A DNA stretch of 64,000 nt from CAWFLT01 sp963816795 (GCA_963816795.1 CAWFLT010000002.1:1-64000), one strand, 5' to 3'; positions 1 to 8,555 are shown, counted from the first letter of the stretch. Translations and numbers: made by a program. Notes: a model not told the origin generated them from the sequence alone.

Positions 1-533
1 ACACCTGCCGTGAACGCAGACGGCGTTATCACGAGTCCGCCGTATCTCAATGGGACGAACTACATACGAAACACGAAGCTTGAACTCTGGTTCTCCCGTT
101 TGATGAGAGCGAGTTCCGATCTACGGGCATTGCGCGATCAGGTTGTGACGTAGGGCATCAACGACGTCGCTGGCTCGTCGTTGGGAGATGATGAGTTGCC
201 GCCAGGCGTGGCGTCCGTTGTCGCGAAGATTCGAAAATCAGCTTACGACCAGCGAATACCTGAAATGGTCGGCCAGTAACTCCGAGACATGGGAACGGTC
301 TTGGAGGGACTCGCTAGACAGACGGTGCCCGGTGCCATCATCTGCATTGACATTGGCGACAGCCGCTATGGCGGCGTTCACGTCCCCACTCATGATTTGC
401 TAGTGGAAGTTGCCCAGCAACACGGAATGCACGTAGTCGAGCGACTACCGCTGCGAAAGAGGTTGTCGAAGGACAGGAGCGTCCTTACTCAGGAAGTGTT
501 GATCTTGGAGCGCCCAAGAAAGGCGAAGGTCAT
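1..533 (+). pseudogene. DNA amino-methyltransferase M1, 3' part, frameshifted
   Basis: The window begins inside this gene. The first frame reads the catalytic motif TSPPYLNGTNY at bases 31-63, the signature motif IV of N6-adenine/N4-cytosine DNA methyltransferases, and stops near base 151. The protein then continues in a second frame (GINDVAGSSLGDDELPPGVA, from about 154) and a third from 289 (VPTHDLLVEVAQQHG, ending LTQEVLILERP), so at least two indels interrupt it. It probably ends near 533, just ahead of the ATG at 538 of a second methyltransferase. Two methyltransferases beside one endonuclease is the usual arrangement for a type II system with an asymmetric site, one enzyme per strand; that is inference. 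The SAM-binding motif I must lie left of the window. Confidence 0.65.
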
Positions 534-537
534 AGCA

Positions 538-1687
538 ATGCCTGGCGCGGCATTGTGGCGTCGCCGTTGGGAGTGGTTCAAAGCCGAACTTCCGCACCGG
601 CAGTCTCCATATACCGCCCGCAAACTGGGCCATCCCCCTCATTCGGCTTGTTCGTACCCTCGGCAAGATGAAGCCTGCGCTGGCGCACTTCCGTAGTGCA
701 CTGCTTCTCAGAACCGGGACAGCAGGTTCTTGACCCCTTTTCCGGAGCTGGCACGATTCCGTTTGAGGCTGCGCTTTCGGGAAGGCGCAACGTAGCTATC
801 GATATCAGCCTTCTCGCTGCGTCCGTGAGCAGCGCGAGGCATTTGCCCGCCTCTACAGGAGGCGGTTTACGGATTACTGTCGAAGCTTGATGCGTACTTG
901 TTGGCGAATAAGCCGAGGCGCTCGGAGATCGAGAGCGCATCGATGATCCGGTTCAATGGAGCACTCGATGCGTACTTCCATGAGCAGACGTTCAGGGAAG
1001 TGTTGGTTGCCCGTCGCTTTTTCCTGGAAACGAGGCAGGACTCTCCGGAGTGGCGGTTCCTGCTGACGTGCATGATGCACGTGCTGCACGGAAACCGGCC
1101 TTACGCCGTGAGCCGGCGCTCACATCCGGTTACGCCCTTTGCCCCGACCGGACCCGCAGGTTACCGCTCTGTCGCAGAGAAGGTCCGAGCCAAGGTCGAT
1201 CGCAGCATCCAGGCAGCCCTGCCTGGCGAGTTTGTCGCCGGCTGGGTGTACGAAGCAGACCTCTTGGAACCATGGCCGAAGGAGATTGACGGGATCGACG
1301 CGATCATCACGTCGCCCCCGTTTCTTCGACTCCACTAGGTTCTACATGTCGAATTGGATGAGATTCTGGTTTGCAGGCTGGGAACGCGAGACTTTCGACA
1401 CCGAGCCTGCTCGGTTCGTTGAAACCTTGCAGAAGCGCTCGATGCAGGTATACGCCCAGATCTTCGAGTCTTGCCGTTCCGTCTTATCTCCCCACGGCGT
1501 TGTCGTGCTCCATCTGGGCAAAAGTCGGAAATGCGATATGGGCACCGCACTCGCGGCCATCGCCCCGAACGCCGGCCTCAAAGTCGAAGAAGTCTTCAGC
1601 GAAGATGTCGGTCACTGTGAATCCCATGGAGTGCGCGACAAGGGCACAGTAACGGCGCACCAATATTTCGTGATGACTCGCGCCTAG
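538..1687 (+). pseudogene. DNA amino-methyltransferase M2, frameshifted
   Basis: A second methyltransferase module begins at ATG 538 (MPGAALWRRRWEWFKAELPH). It can be read in pieces: SAM-binding motif I (DPFSGAGT) at about 732-755, a middle part (SMIRFNGALDAYFHEQTF) in another frame from 898, catalytic motif IV (IITSPPF) at about 1309-1323, and a C-terminal part ending at 1687 (CRSVLSPHGVVVLHLGKSRKC...HQYFVMTRA). Indels fall near 670-695, 860-895 and 1323-1345. Both key motifs survive, so the ancestral protein was a complete N4/N6 enzyme. Its TAG stop overlaps the stop of the convergent HNH gene, a tail-to-tail restriction-modification layout. The breaks may be sequencing error or decay; as written the gene makes no intact enzyme. 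Confidence 0.7.
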
Positions 1688-3096
1688 CGTGTGCCTCGGC
1701 GCCTGTTCAGTTCGGCAGTCAGCCGAACCTTAGACCCAGCCGCCGCCAGCACCTTGTCGAGCGCCTTGACCAGAAGTTCGCCGGCTGTCTTGCCGTCGCG
1801 CTCTTTGGTCATGTCTTCGGTTGTGAGGAATTCATCGAAGAACCACGGCAGCCTCCCGAGAAGTGTCCGGACGATCGCGAGATTCGGCGCAGGATTCAGC
1901 AGCACGTCCTCGTTAAGCCCAACGATCGCAGCGAGCCTTGTGATCTCAGCGGCCGTGTAGAAATCGACTTGGCGGTCTATCACGCTTCTTGGAGTTGCAG
2001 TCCCCACAAAGCGCCGTCGCTGTTTCGTCCAACGGCCATAGCAACGCCAACGGACGGGTGTGGTCCAGATGCCAGCCTTCGTGCAGGTCCTTGGACACTT
2101 GAAGCACAGGTATCCGAAGCGCTTCAGCACGTCGTCGGTCAGCTCGTGGCCGGTGCGCTGGCGATACGCTAGCTGGTCTGAGCCCCCCCTCAACGCTTCG
2201 ATCAGAAGCTCAAACGCGCGCCTTCGCGCGCCGTCTTCCTTCATCTGGGCTGCCGTGCGTTTGGGATTGTGTGCGGCATTCACCTCGAACTTCTTGCAGT
2301 AACGGCATTCCAGCTGAAAGCCGTATTCCAACTGAAGCTCTGAGCGTCCGTCTTGGACAGGTCGCAGAAGACCGAATCCGCGGTGTCTGCAGGGCCGACG
2401 GTGCGCAGCAAACACAGTGATTGCTAAAGCTCAGCGAACTGCGTTCATCCTGAACGTTGATTGGGAGGAAACGGGCGCAGCGATTGCAGGATTTCCGAAC
2501 GATGGAAATGGGAGCGCCGCGCGTCGGACCCGCAACGGTTACCTTCCCTGCCTGTTCCACGAAATTGGACTCGGGCGAACATTCGTGGATGTTCGCCATC
2601 AATTCAGACCTCGCACTGGCCAGGTGCTTGTGAGACACGATGCCGCAGTGCTCGCCGCAGACAGCAACGTCCCCCGCCTTCTTGGCGGAGAGAAGATCAC
2701 GGTGATCGTCGGCTTGGACCACCCCTTCGCGACGTGCCAAAGGCCACCAACCTTGTTCCAATTCGGGTATGGGTATGTTGTCTTTGCGGTCTTGGCAGGG
2801 TACTCCGTGATGGCGACGACCGCCGGGTTATCCGTAACGACAACTTCCACGCCACCAGTAGCGCAAAACCAGAACCCGAAGCCCGCCAAAGCGCCGGGGG
2901 GTATCTCTGGAAACTCGAAGGTCAACTCAAGCCGGTCTCCGGCCTTGAGCTTCACCGACGCGACATCGTCCACCCGGTACTCGCCCCCGGTCGCTCCCTC
3001 GTGTGCTTTGAAACCAGACCGCCGCGTAACCGAGCGTCGCCGGCCTGAGTAAAGCGTCTTTCCCGGCAGCTTCCCACCGCCGCCCTGCTTTGGCAT
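1684..3096 (-). pseudogene. HNH restriction endonuclease (R), frameshifted
   Basis: The start is ATG 3096, seven bases after the controller gene stop, with GAGG five bases upstream. The N-terminal frame (MPKQGGGGKLPGKTLYSGRR...VEVVVTDNPAVVAITEYP) is followed in other frames by zinc-knuckle-like Cys pairs (SCNRC, HCV, ECRYCKKF, LCFKC), an HNH core near 1985-2085 (WHLDHTRPLALLWPLDE, then ALCGDCNSKK) and a helical C-terminus. Indels are inferred near 2690, 2415, 2090 and 1975. The repaired length is about 470 residues. The HNH histidine and the Cys pairs are all present, so the fold was complete. Position in a C-R operon, convergent with two methyltransferases, identifies it as the cognate type II endonuclease; the recognition site cannot be read from the sequence. 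Confidence 0.7.
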
Positions 3097-3103
3097 AGAA
3101 CCC

Positions 3104-3328
3104 TCAGAAGTCCCAGAGGTCCTTCGGCTGTACGCCGAGGGCCTTCGCGAGCCGTCGCATGTTGAGAGCGGAGACGTTGCGCCTGCCCCGCTCCACGGAG
3201 CTGACGTACGTCCGGTCAATGTCGGCCTTGAGAGCAAGGGTCTCCTGCGAGTAGCCGCGAGACTGCCGGATTTCTCGTATCCGCTGGCCCAGGGCCGCAA
3301 GAAACGCTTTGTCGGTCGAAAGCGGCAC
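3104..3328 (-). CDS. XRE-family restriction-modification controller (C) protein
   Basis: This is an intact 74-residue protein consisting of one helix-turn-helix domain (LGQRIREIRQSRGYSQETLA, then DRTYVSSVERGRRNVS), the size and form of C proteins such as C.PvuII. C proteins bind paired palindromes in front of their own gene. They first activate and later repress the C-R transcript, which delays the endonuclease until the host DNA is methylated. The paired C-boxes lie 23-48 bases upstream of its ATG, and the HNH endonuclease starts 7 bases downstream. This is the only intact reading frame of the restriction-modification set. It is small and free of indels, which is compatible either with recent decay of the rest or with sequence errors elsewhere. 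Confidence 0.9.
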   Translation of the reverse strand: MPLSTDKAFLAALGQRIREIRQSRGYSQETLALKADIDRTYVSSVERGRRNVSALNMRRLAKALGVQPKDLWDF

Positions 3329-3350
3329 GTGGTGAGGATGGCCTGATGCG

Positions 3351-3376
3351 GACTATCAGTCCACGGACTATAAGTC
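3351..3376. promoter_or_regulatory. C-box operator pair for the restriction controller
   Basis: Two 11-bp palindromes of the form GACT-N3-AGTC lie side by side: GACTATCAGTC at 3351-3361 and GACTATAAGTC at 3366-3376, separated by CACG. Read on the minus strand this gives a TATAGTC-CGTG-GACT core, which closely matches the known C-box consensus of C.PvuII-type systems. The distance to the controller ATG at 3328 is the usual one. The site should bind two C-protein dimers and control the C-R transcript. Confidence 0.85.
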
Positions 3377-3423
3377 ACATGACCGAAGGGATGCGGCAGC
3401 AGGGATACAGGGAATCGTGTGGC

Positions 3424-4128
3424 TTATCCGCGTGCTGAGGCCGGTTTTAACGCCTTACCGTACATCATCAAGAACTTGTCCAGCCTCCGACTGCTCGGCG
3501 CCGATGCGGGCATCGATTGGCGCCACCCTTTCAGAACTGCCGCCATGAACATCGCCACCGTCTCAAGATCACGGTAGCGAGTAGGCACAGTCTTGCTCTG
3601 CCAACTTGGGCGAACCTGGCGAATGAGCGAGTTCACCGCTCGGAAGTTGTGCTGGTCGACGATGGGCACGGAGTGTGGGCGAAGGAGGTGCAACAGGAAC
3701 GCTACGGTAATGAAACGCTTAGGACCGAAACGCGCATCGAGCTCCTCGAATGCACCAACGGTGGAAGCGGGGAGCGCGGCGACGGCCTCAGACCACCCAT
3801 CCTGGATCTGCGCGATCAGCCTGGCGTGAGCAACTGGGAACGCGGGCTTGCTCAGATGCCCCCACTTCCAGCGCAAGGCGTCGCGAATCGCATCGGGACT
3901 CGCGCCGGCTGGTTGGCCGAACTCCCGGCGGACAGACGTGTACACCCTGGGCCAGTACTTCTTCTGGTCATAGCGATCCACGTACTCATCGAGCCAAGGT
4001 CGGATCGCCCGGGCAATCCGCCTGGCTTCGTCCGATGAAAGCCGGTCCGTCGGCGACCTGAATGGGGAGCCAGTTGCAGGTGGCACAACAATCCGCGGGA
4101 CCGAGTGTCGCGTGTGGGGTGTCTTCAT
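3424..4128 (-). CDS. unknown protein next to the restriction-modification locus
   Basis: A 234-residue soluble protein I do not recognise. There is no signal peptide or membrane segment. The first 30 residues are Pro/Ser-rich; the rest looks largely helical with many Arg and Trp residues. The centre carries a hydrophobic stretch followed by RPHSVPIVDQHNFRAVN, which resembles the Pro-x-x-x-Pro-Ile-x-Asp pattern of some helix-hairpin-helix-type proteins, but this is not decisive. It starts at ATG 4128, 12 bases after the stop of the 270-residue gene upstream, so the two are probably cotranscribed. Transcription runs toward the controller gene, with the C-boxes just beyond its stop. An accessory role in the restriction island is possible but unproven. 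Confidence 0.6.
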   Translation of the reverse strand: MKTPHTRHSVPRIVVPPATGSPFRSPTDRLSSDEARRIARAIRPWLDEYVDRYDQKKYWPRVYTSVRREFGQPAGASPDAIRDALRWKWGHLSKPAFPVAHARLIAQIQDGWSEAVAALPASTVGAFEELDARFGPKRFITVAFLLHLLRPHSVPIVDQHNFRAVNSLIRQVRPSWQSKTVPTRYRDLETVAMFMAAVLKGWRQSMPASAPSSRRLDKFLMMYGKALKPASARG

Positions 4129-4140
4129 CAGGTTGTCGGC

Positions 4141-4953
4141 CTAACCCTTTGCCACGGCGAGCATTCGGTTGATGAGCCAACGCCCTTCGGGTTTGGCGTC
4201 CATCGCTTTGAATACGTTTTCGATTGAATGGTATTGAATACCGGCGTGGCACTGTTGGCGCGCCGACTCCGGGCCAAACATGAGCAGCGCTCGCCTTGGC
4301 GATTGGAGTTCCAGCAGTCGGGACGCCTTCCTTCCAACGAAGCCGGTCGAGACGGTGGTTTGAGCCAATATCTCCCGGCCGGACGACGCGTAGCCCGCGT
4401 GGTCAATGTTCTCGTAGGACCGACCGCCACTCCAAACACTCGCGCAGATCCGTTGTGAAAGCAGGAAGTTCGTCACGAGCCACTCGACATCCATGTGGTG
4501 GAGCGATCCCACGCTTCGGGCCGTCTTGGTGCCGAGGACGAACGACGTAAGCCGTCCCTTTGCTCGGTTGTGGCACGTTTGCACGGTGCAGGAGCGCGGA
4601 GCGAGGTTGCCGAGGTAGCTGATAGAAGCGTCCACGACCTTCGCTTTTGACAACGGCAGACACAGAAGGCCGTTGAGCCTTTTGAACCTTGCGCCGGGTT
4701 CGACCCAGCCGACTAGCCGATGAGATCGGTTGTCGGTCGCCCCCTTGTAGGCGGCCATCACGGCGGCTCCCAGATCTTTCATTTCGTTGAAAAGTCTTAC
4801 ATCCGTCTTCGCGCGCCCTGTATATGCCGAAGGGTCCGGCCCTTTGCGGTCCCAGTCCAACGCGATGAGGCGTCGAGCGAACAGTTGCGAGACCTCTCCA
4901 GCATCGCGGAGATTGTGGGTGATCGTGACTTCAAGCGGCCCGGACTTCTGCAT
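4141..4953 (-). CDS. unknown protein, first gene of a pair in the island
   Basis: A 270-residue soluble protein I do not recognise. It begins MQKSGPLEVTITHN and contains FARRLIALDWDRKGPDPSAY, a segment with two Cys (SCTVQTCHNRAKGR) and a C-terminal part QYHSIENVFKAMDAKPEGRW. There is no signal peptide, membrane segment or obvious nucleotide-binding motif. The start is ATG 4953; no strong Shine-Dalgarno is seen. It is followed after 12 bases by the 234-residue unknown gene. Its lack of a recognisable family, and its place between a restriction-modification operon and an integrase remnant, make it a typical island cargo gene. Confidence 0.6.
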   Translation of the reverse strand: MQKSGPLEVTITHNLRDAGEVSQLFARRLIALDWDRKGPDPSAYTGRAKTDVRLFNEMKDLGAAVMAAYKGATDNRSHRLVGWVEPGARFKRLNGLLCLPLSKAKVVDASISYLGNLAPRSCTVQTCHNRAKGRLTSFVLGTKTARSVGSLHHMDVEWLVTNFLLSQRICASVWSGGRSYENIDHAGYASSGREILAQTTVSTGFVGRKASRLLELQSPRRALLMFGPESARQQCHAGIQYHSIENVFKAMDAKPEGRWLINRMLAVAKG

Positions 4954-5226
4954 GGGCTGGCATGATACCGGACCCCTCGGGCACCGCTCGGAGCAGGCGG
5001 GTCACGCCGCGCGCCTCAGCCCGTCAACCTGCCGCAGCCACCCGTCCAGCTGGTTCCAACTCGCGAAATTTAGGCTCACCAACCTTCCCTTCGTTTTTTC
5101 TAGAAATTTCACGAGTCCGCTCGTCGGCGTGGGCCGCGTGCGCGGCTCGTGAACCCAAATTGCTCCTGTTCTGTGCCTGTTGGCGCCGTTCTCAGCCTTA
5201 GAATGCCGGGCATCGGAGCAATCCTG
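4954..5226. other. intergenic stretch with a possible short remnant
   Basis: No convincing gene is seen here. On the minus strand a GTG at 5112 opens a 36-residue reading frame (VKFLEKTKGRLVSLNFASWN...DGLRRAA) ending at 5002. It has lower GC at its start than the surroundings and may be the tail of an eroded gene. The left copy of a 12-bp direct repeat (5150-5161) lies at the right end. Divergent promoters for the unknown pair and for the GNAT gene must lie here, but no clear boxes stand out. Confidence 0.3.
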
Positions 5227-5709
5227 ATGGGTATTTCGGTCCGAGGCGCAACAATGGCGGACTCCGTCCTGGTCGCTCGACTCGTGAGCGCCCTCGGCTA
5301 TCCCACGTCGCCCGCACAAATGCGGCAGCGACTGGAATCGATCCTTTGTGACGACGACTACGCAACGCTCGTCGCCTGCGATGGCGAAAATATCGTCGGC
5401 TTCATCGGAACGCGCGTCGGGCCGCTCTACGAGGGTGACGGCTGCTATGGTCAGATCATGGCGTTGGCGGTGGCAGTCGACCACCAGCGGCACGGAATTG
5501 GTCGCATGCTCATGCACGCAGCTGAATCGGCGTTGGTGGCGCGCAACGTGTCCGTTCTGGTTGTCACGTCCGGCAATCAGCGGGCGGACGCACACACGTT
5601 CTACGAAAAGAACGGCTACACATGGACTGGTCGCCGCTACAGGAAGACGGTGGCATCGTCCACCCAGAGACTCGGCGCAGCCGGTATCCGCGCCTCCTGA
5701 ACCCAAATT
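5150..5709. repeat. 12-bp direct repeats bracketing the GNAT gene
   Basis: TGAACCCAAATT occurs at 5150-5161 and again at 5698-5709, with further partial identity for about 10 bases on the left of each copy (CGCGGCTCG versus CGCGCCTCC). The pair encloses exactly one gene, the acetyltransferase, and the right copy contains its stop codon. The right copy also abuts the recombinase remnant. The arrangement suggests an insertion footprint or att-like duplication, but no transposase lies inside. Confidence 0.45.
5227..5700 (+). CDS. GNAT-family N-acetyltransferase
   Basis: A 157-residue single-domain GNAT acetyltransferase, which would move an acetyl group from acetyl-CoA to an amine. The signature is seen in IMALAVAVDHQRHGIGRMLM, the beta4 strand plus the acetyl-CoA pyrophosphate loop (Q/R-x-x-G-x-G/I), followed by VLVVTSGNQRADAHTFYEKN, the Tyr-containing helix near the C-terminus. 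ATG 5227 is chosen because it gives the usual family length and starts the first beta strand (MGISVRGATMADS). The substrate is not evident. It is encoded opposite to its left neighbours and sits exactly between two copies of a 12-bp repeat, so it may have moved as a unit. Confidence 0.85.
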   Translation: MGISVRGATMADSVLVARLVSALGYPTSPAQMRQRLESILCDDDYATLVACDGENIVGFIGTRVGPLYEGDGCYGQIMALAVAVDHQRHGIGRMLMHAAESALVARNVSVLVVTSGNQRADAHTFYEKNGYTWTGRRYRKTVASSTQRLGAAGIRAS

Positions 5710-5863
5710 AAATTGCGAAATTGAGTGTCTTGCGGACCAGGGCCAGCATTCTGTTCGCAGGAATCGGCGCATTCCGGTCAGCGATTCGCTCGACAAGTGC
5801 TCGAACGTCACCTCGACTAATGTCGGCTGGCGTGAAATATTGCCGGTCTGTCCTGAGACGGAT
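5708..5863 (-). pseudogene. tyrosine recombinase (integrase) remnant, core-binding domain
   Basis: Reading the minus strand from about 5863 to a TAA at 5708-5710 gives FTPADISRGDVRALVERIAD followed by RNAPIPANRMLALVRKTLNFAI. This is the conserved N-terminal SAM-like core-binding region of phage-type tyrosine integrases (pattern DI-x-R-x-DV-x-AL...APx-ANR...LVRK-x-xNFA). The catalytic domain with the R-H-R-Y residues is absent and the upstream part is in other frames, so this is a fossil. Its presence beside the restriction-modification genes supports acquisition of 1-5.9 kb as an island. Confidence 0.6.
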
Positions 5864-5921
5864 CGCGGCCGGGGCGCCGGAATTCGAGCCAGTCCGCCCG
5901 AGCCGCGATGGGTCATCCGTG

Positions 5922-6371
5922 CTACTTCCCTGCGACCGCGAAGTCGTAAGGCCCTTCCATTTGGATCAACAGCAGGCACTCGTTCGCCACACACTCGTCG
6001 CCGTGGGCGGCTTTGCCAGGCTGATACCAGTGACTACCCGGACCCAGCGTCGCCGCGTTGGCCTCACCGCCCGCCGGCCAATGCTTGGCCTGTCCGCGAA
6101 CCACGACGCCATAGTAGCCAGCCGTGTGCGTGTGCAACGGTGCCGGCCCCTTCGGCAATCTCAAGAACAGCGTGATCGGCCCCTTGCCCTGGAGGTCGCC
6201 CGACACGACGGAAATATTGGGGCCTCCCGGATTCTTGGGATCGAGCGGCATGAACTTGACCGCTTCCGCACTGGTCACGTATTGCGCGGGCGGCTTGTTC
6301 TGCGCCCGCATCGACCCTGAGACCGATACCACGAACAGGACACCGAGTACTGCGAAAACACGCTTAGACAT
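5922..6371 (-). CDS. exported cupin-domain protein
   Basis: A 149-residue protein with an N-terminal signal peptide (MSKRVFAVLGVLFVVSVSGS, cleavage near MRA-QN) and one cupin barrel. The metal-binding part of cupin motif 1 is seen as PLHTHTAGYYGVVVRG, with two His spaced as usual; motif 2 is probably SHWYQPGKAAHGDEC. ATG 6371 is preferred over an upstream start because AAGGAG lies just before it. The protein is probably periplasmic. The substrate cannot be inferred; related exported cupins are mostly uncharacterised. It is divergent from the beta-helix protein on the right. Confidence 0.75.
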   Translation of the reverse strand: MSKRVFAVLGVLFVVSVSGSMRAQNKPPAQYVTSAEAVKFMPLDPKNPGGPNISVVSGDLQGKGPITLFLRLPKGPAPLHTHTAGYYGVVVRGQAKHWPAGGEANAATLGPGSHWYQPGKAAHGDECVANECLLLIQMEGPYDFAVAGK

Positions 6372-6558
6372 CACAGCTCCTTGGAAATGGATTGGTTCGC
6401 CGGCCAAGCGCCGCGTTTGGGGCAACCGATCCCTCGTTTCGTTGGACGACACAGGGCTCCGCTGTGTGAACGCCCTGGCGATTCACGCCGGTTTCACACT
6501 CGACACGCGTTCGTCGTCAAACAACACAGGGACGAGTGCTCCCTCAGGAGACAGGACG

Positions 6559-7767
6559 ATGGACAGACGACAGGCGCTTCGGACGACCCTCACGATGGCC
6601 GCCGCGGCGGCGACCCTGCGCGGCGAGTTACTCGCCCGCCAAGTCGCCCGCCCGGGACCGGCTGCCCCGGGCAGCACGCTCTACGTCAGTCCGGGCGGCG
6701 CCGACGCGAACTCCGGCGCCAAAGACGCGCCGGTTCGTACCCTGGCTGAGGCGGCAAAGCGGGTGAACGCGAGCACGGGCACGGGCGCGATGACCATCGC
6801 GCTCACGGAGGGCATTCACGCGGTGGGCGAAACGACGCTGCTCAAGCCCGTGAGTCGGGCGTTTTCTCGCGCGGAGCGGCTGACGATTCGTGCCGAAGTC
6901 CTGCCTGGCGATCCCGGATGGCACATCGGGCGAATGCCGACGCTCATCCACACCCTGCCTCTGTCTCAAACGTGGAACGGTCGGCCGGATTCGCTCGGCG
7001 GCGCGGCCGATGGCATGTTGATCGAGACCAATCACGTCACGATTCAGGGACTGCGGGTCCTGGGAATGCCTGTCGTCGAAACGCCGCAGACCGGACAGAT
7101 CAAGCGACTCTACGCGATCAGCCGGCTGCGGCGGGATCTCGACGACCTGGAAATTGGGCAATGTCTCTTCGTCGGCGACGATGAGACCGCCCGCAATCAC
7201 GTGGGAATCATCGCGAATGGAAACGGCGTGAATGTGCACCACTGCATTTTCCGAGGGCTCAAGATCTCTGTCGTCTACTGGACGCCAGGCAGCAGCGGGC
7301 ACGCCATGACGCATTGCCTCTGCCACAACGTCTACGGCAGCGGTGTGTGGACGGCGGGTATCAGCAGCGACTTCGTCTATCGCAACAACGTGGTGGATAG
7401 TGGCAACTACGTCTGGACCGCGCAGGGTGGAGCGTCGGCCTTAGCTGACGCCGGTGGCCGGGGAGGACGACAGGGCGTAGTTGCTCCTGGCGTGGCTCCC
7501 ATGCCGACGCAGCCGCAGGCGGCGATCCAGTACCGCATCGTCGGAAGTTACTTTGCCAATAACCGAAGATTGGCCGGTTCGGGGACGGGGGCCAGGCTCC
7601 AGTACGCGGACATCGATCCCTCATTCCTGACGCTCGTGGATACCAAGGTCACAGACCAACCCGTCGCCTTGGAAAGCGACTCGACGAAGCTTGACTATCT
7701 CCATCCTGTTGCGGGGTCCGAGGCGGCGAAGATCGGCGCGGGTCTGTTTCTGAAACCGACCTCCTGA
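6559..7767 (+). CDS. exported right-handed beta-helix protein
   Basis: A 402-residue protein. The N-terminus carries a twin-arginine-like signal (MDRRQALRTTLTMAAAAATL), so export is likely. The mature part begins STLYVSPGGADANSGAKD, the typical opening of pectate-lyase-like parallel beta-helix proteins, and continues with repeated short strands (HVGIIANGNGVNVHHCIF, then SDFVYRNNVVDSGNY). Such proteins are often polysaccharide lyases or carbohydrate-binding surface proteins; no catalytic set can be assigned. ATG 6559 is preceded by CAGGAG at the right distance, and much longer in-frame extensions upstream are not protein-like. It is divergent from the cupin gene. Confidence 0.75.
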   Translation: MDRRQALRTTLTMAAAAATLRGELLARQVARPGPAAPGSTLYVSPGGADANSGAKDAPVRTLAEAAKRVNASTGTGAMTIALTEGIHAVGETTLLKPVSRAFSRAERLTIRAEVLPGDPGWHIGRMPTLIHTLPLSQTWNGRPDSLGGAADGMLIETNHVTIQGLRVLGMPVVETPQTGQIKRLYAISRLRRDLDDLEIGQCLFVGDDETARNHVGIIANGNGVNVHHCIFRGLKISVVYWTPGSSGHAMTHCLCHNVYGSGVWTAGISSDFVYRNNVVDSGNYVWTAQGGASALADAGGRGGRQGVVAPGVAPMPTQPQAAIQYRIVGSYFANNRRLAGSGTGARLQYADIDPSFLTLVDTKVTDQPVALESDSTKLDYLHPVAGSEAAKIGAGLFLKPTS

Positions 7768-7803
7768 GCCGGACCGGGAAGCCGAGACCCGCTTCGAGGT
7801 CCT

Positions 7804-8034
7804 CCGTGGCAAGCGGGCGCCCCCGTCGTGGCGGGAATCCCGTCGGCGCCGCCAGGTGGACGACCCGCGCCCACGCCGCGTGTGTCGATCGCAGATGCGG
7901 ACAAAGCGGTCGCGACGCTGACCGCCAACTCGGCAGGTCCCGCGCATGTGATTCTCGCGGTCACCGACAACGGCAGCCCGACGCTGACGTCCTATCGCAG
8001 GATCATTCTGACGATTCAGGCCGCGGCTCGCTGA
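7804..8034 (+). pseudogene. C-terminal fragment resembling the end of DUF1593 proteins
   Basis: In one frame the sequence reads PWQAGAPVVAGIP followed by SIADADKAVATLTANSAGPA and HVILAVTDNGSPTLTSYRRI. The last part matches the usual end of DUF1593-type exported hydrolases (HVILxVTDxGxPxLTxYRRV). No start codon context or upstream domain precedes it; the body of the gene is missing. It looks like the tail left after a deletion that joined it to the downstream side of the beta-helix gene. Confidence 0.4.
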
Positions 8035-8140
8035 GGACGCGGTCGTCCTCACCAGCCTTCGCTCACCCCTGTCATCGGTCGGCGTGAGCTTCGGCTGGCA
8101 GGCCACGCGAAGTTGTCCGCCATTGTGGTAGCTTGCGCGC

Positions 8141-8542
8141 ATGCCAAGTCCAACGGAAGCGACAATTCGAGAAGCCTACGCGGCTTTCGGCCGTGGCGAT
8201 GTCGACGGATACTTGCGGCCCTGCACCGAGGATTTCGAGTTCCACGTGCCGGGGAGTGGAGGGATCGGCGGGATCTACGTGGGAAAGGACGGGCTCTCTG
8301 ACCTGGCTCGCAAGGCGATGCAGATCACGGGCGGCACGTTCCACGAGGAAGTAGAGGACGTGCTCGCCAACGAGCAACACGCCATTGTGCTGGCGCGTCA
8401 CCGCTTCACCCGGGACGGGTCGTCACGGGACTACAGGACCGCACATGTTTATGAAATCCGTGACGGAAAGCTTGCCAGGTGCTTCGAACAACCTCGGGAT
8501 CCTGCCAGCTTCGACGCGGCTTGGGGATCCACTCAATCCTAG
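8141..8542 (+). CDS. SnoaL/NTF2-like protein
   Basis: A 133-residue cytosolic protein with the NTF2-like alpha+beta cone fold of the SnoaL and ketosteroid-isomerase relatives. The diagnostic parts are IREAYAAFGRGDVDGYLRPC (helix 1-2 with the conserved F-x-x-GD), a central strand WxFHVPG-like segment (EDFEFHVPGSGGIGG), and a C-terminal VYEIRDGKLARCFEQPRD strand pair. Family members are usually small-molecule isomerases, cyclases or of unknown function. The start ATG 8141 follows a TAGCTT-like -10 box about 17 bases upstream. The next gene starts 13 bases after its stop. Confidence 0.8.
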   Translation: MPSPTEATIREAYAAFGRGDVDGYLRPCTEDFEFHVPGSGGIGGIYVGKDGLSDLARKAMQITGGTFHEEVEDVLANEQHAIVLARHRFTRDGSSRDYRTAHVYEIRDGKLARCFEQPRDPASFDAAWGSTQS

Positions 8543-8555
8543 GGGCTTACCCGAT

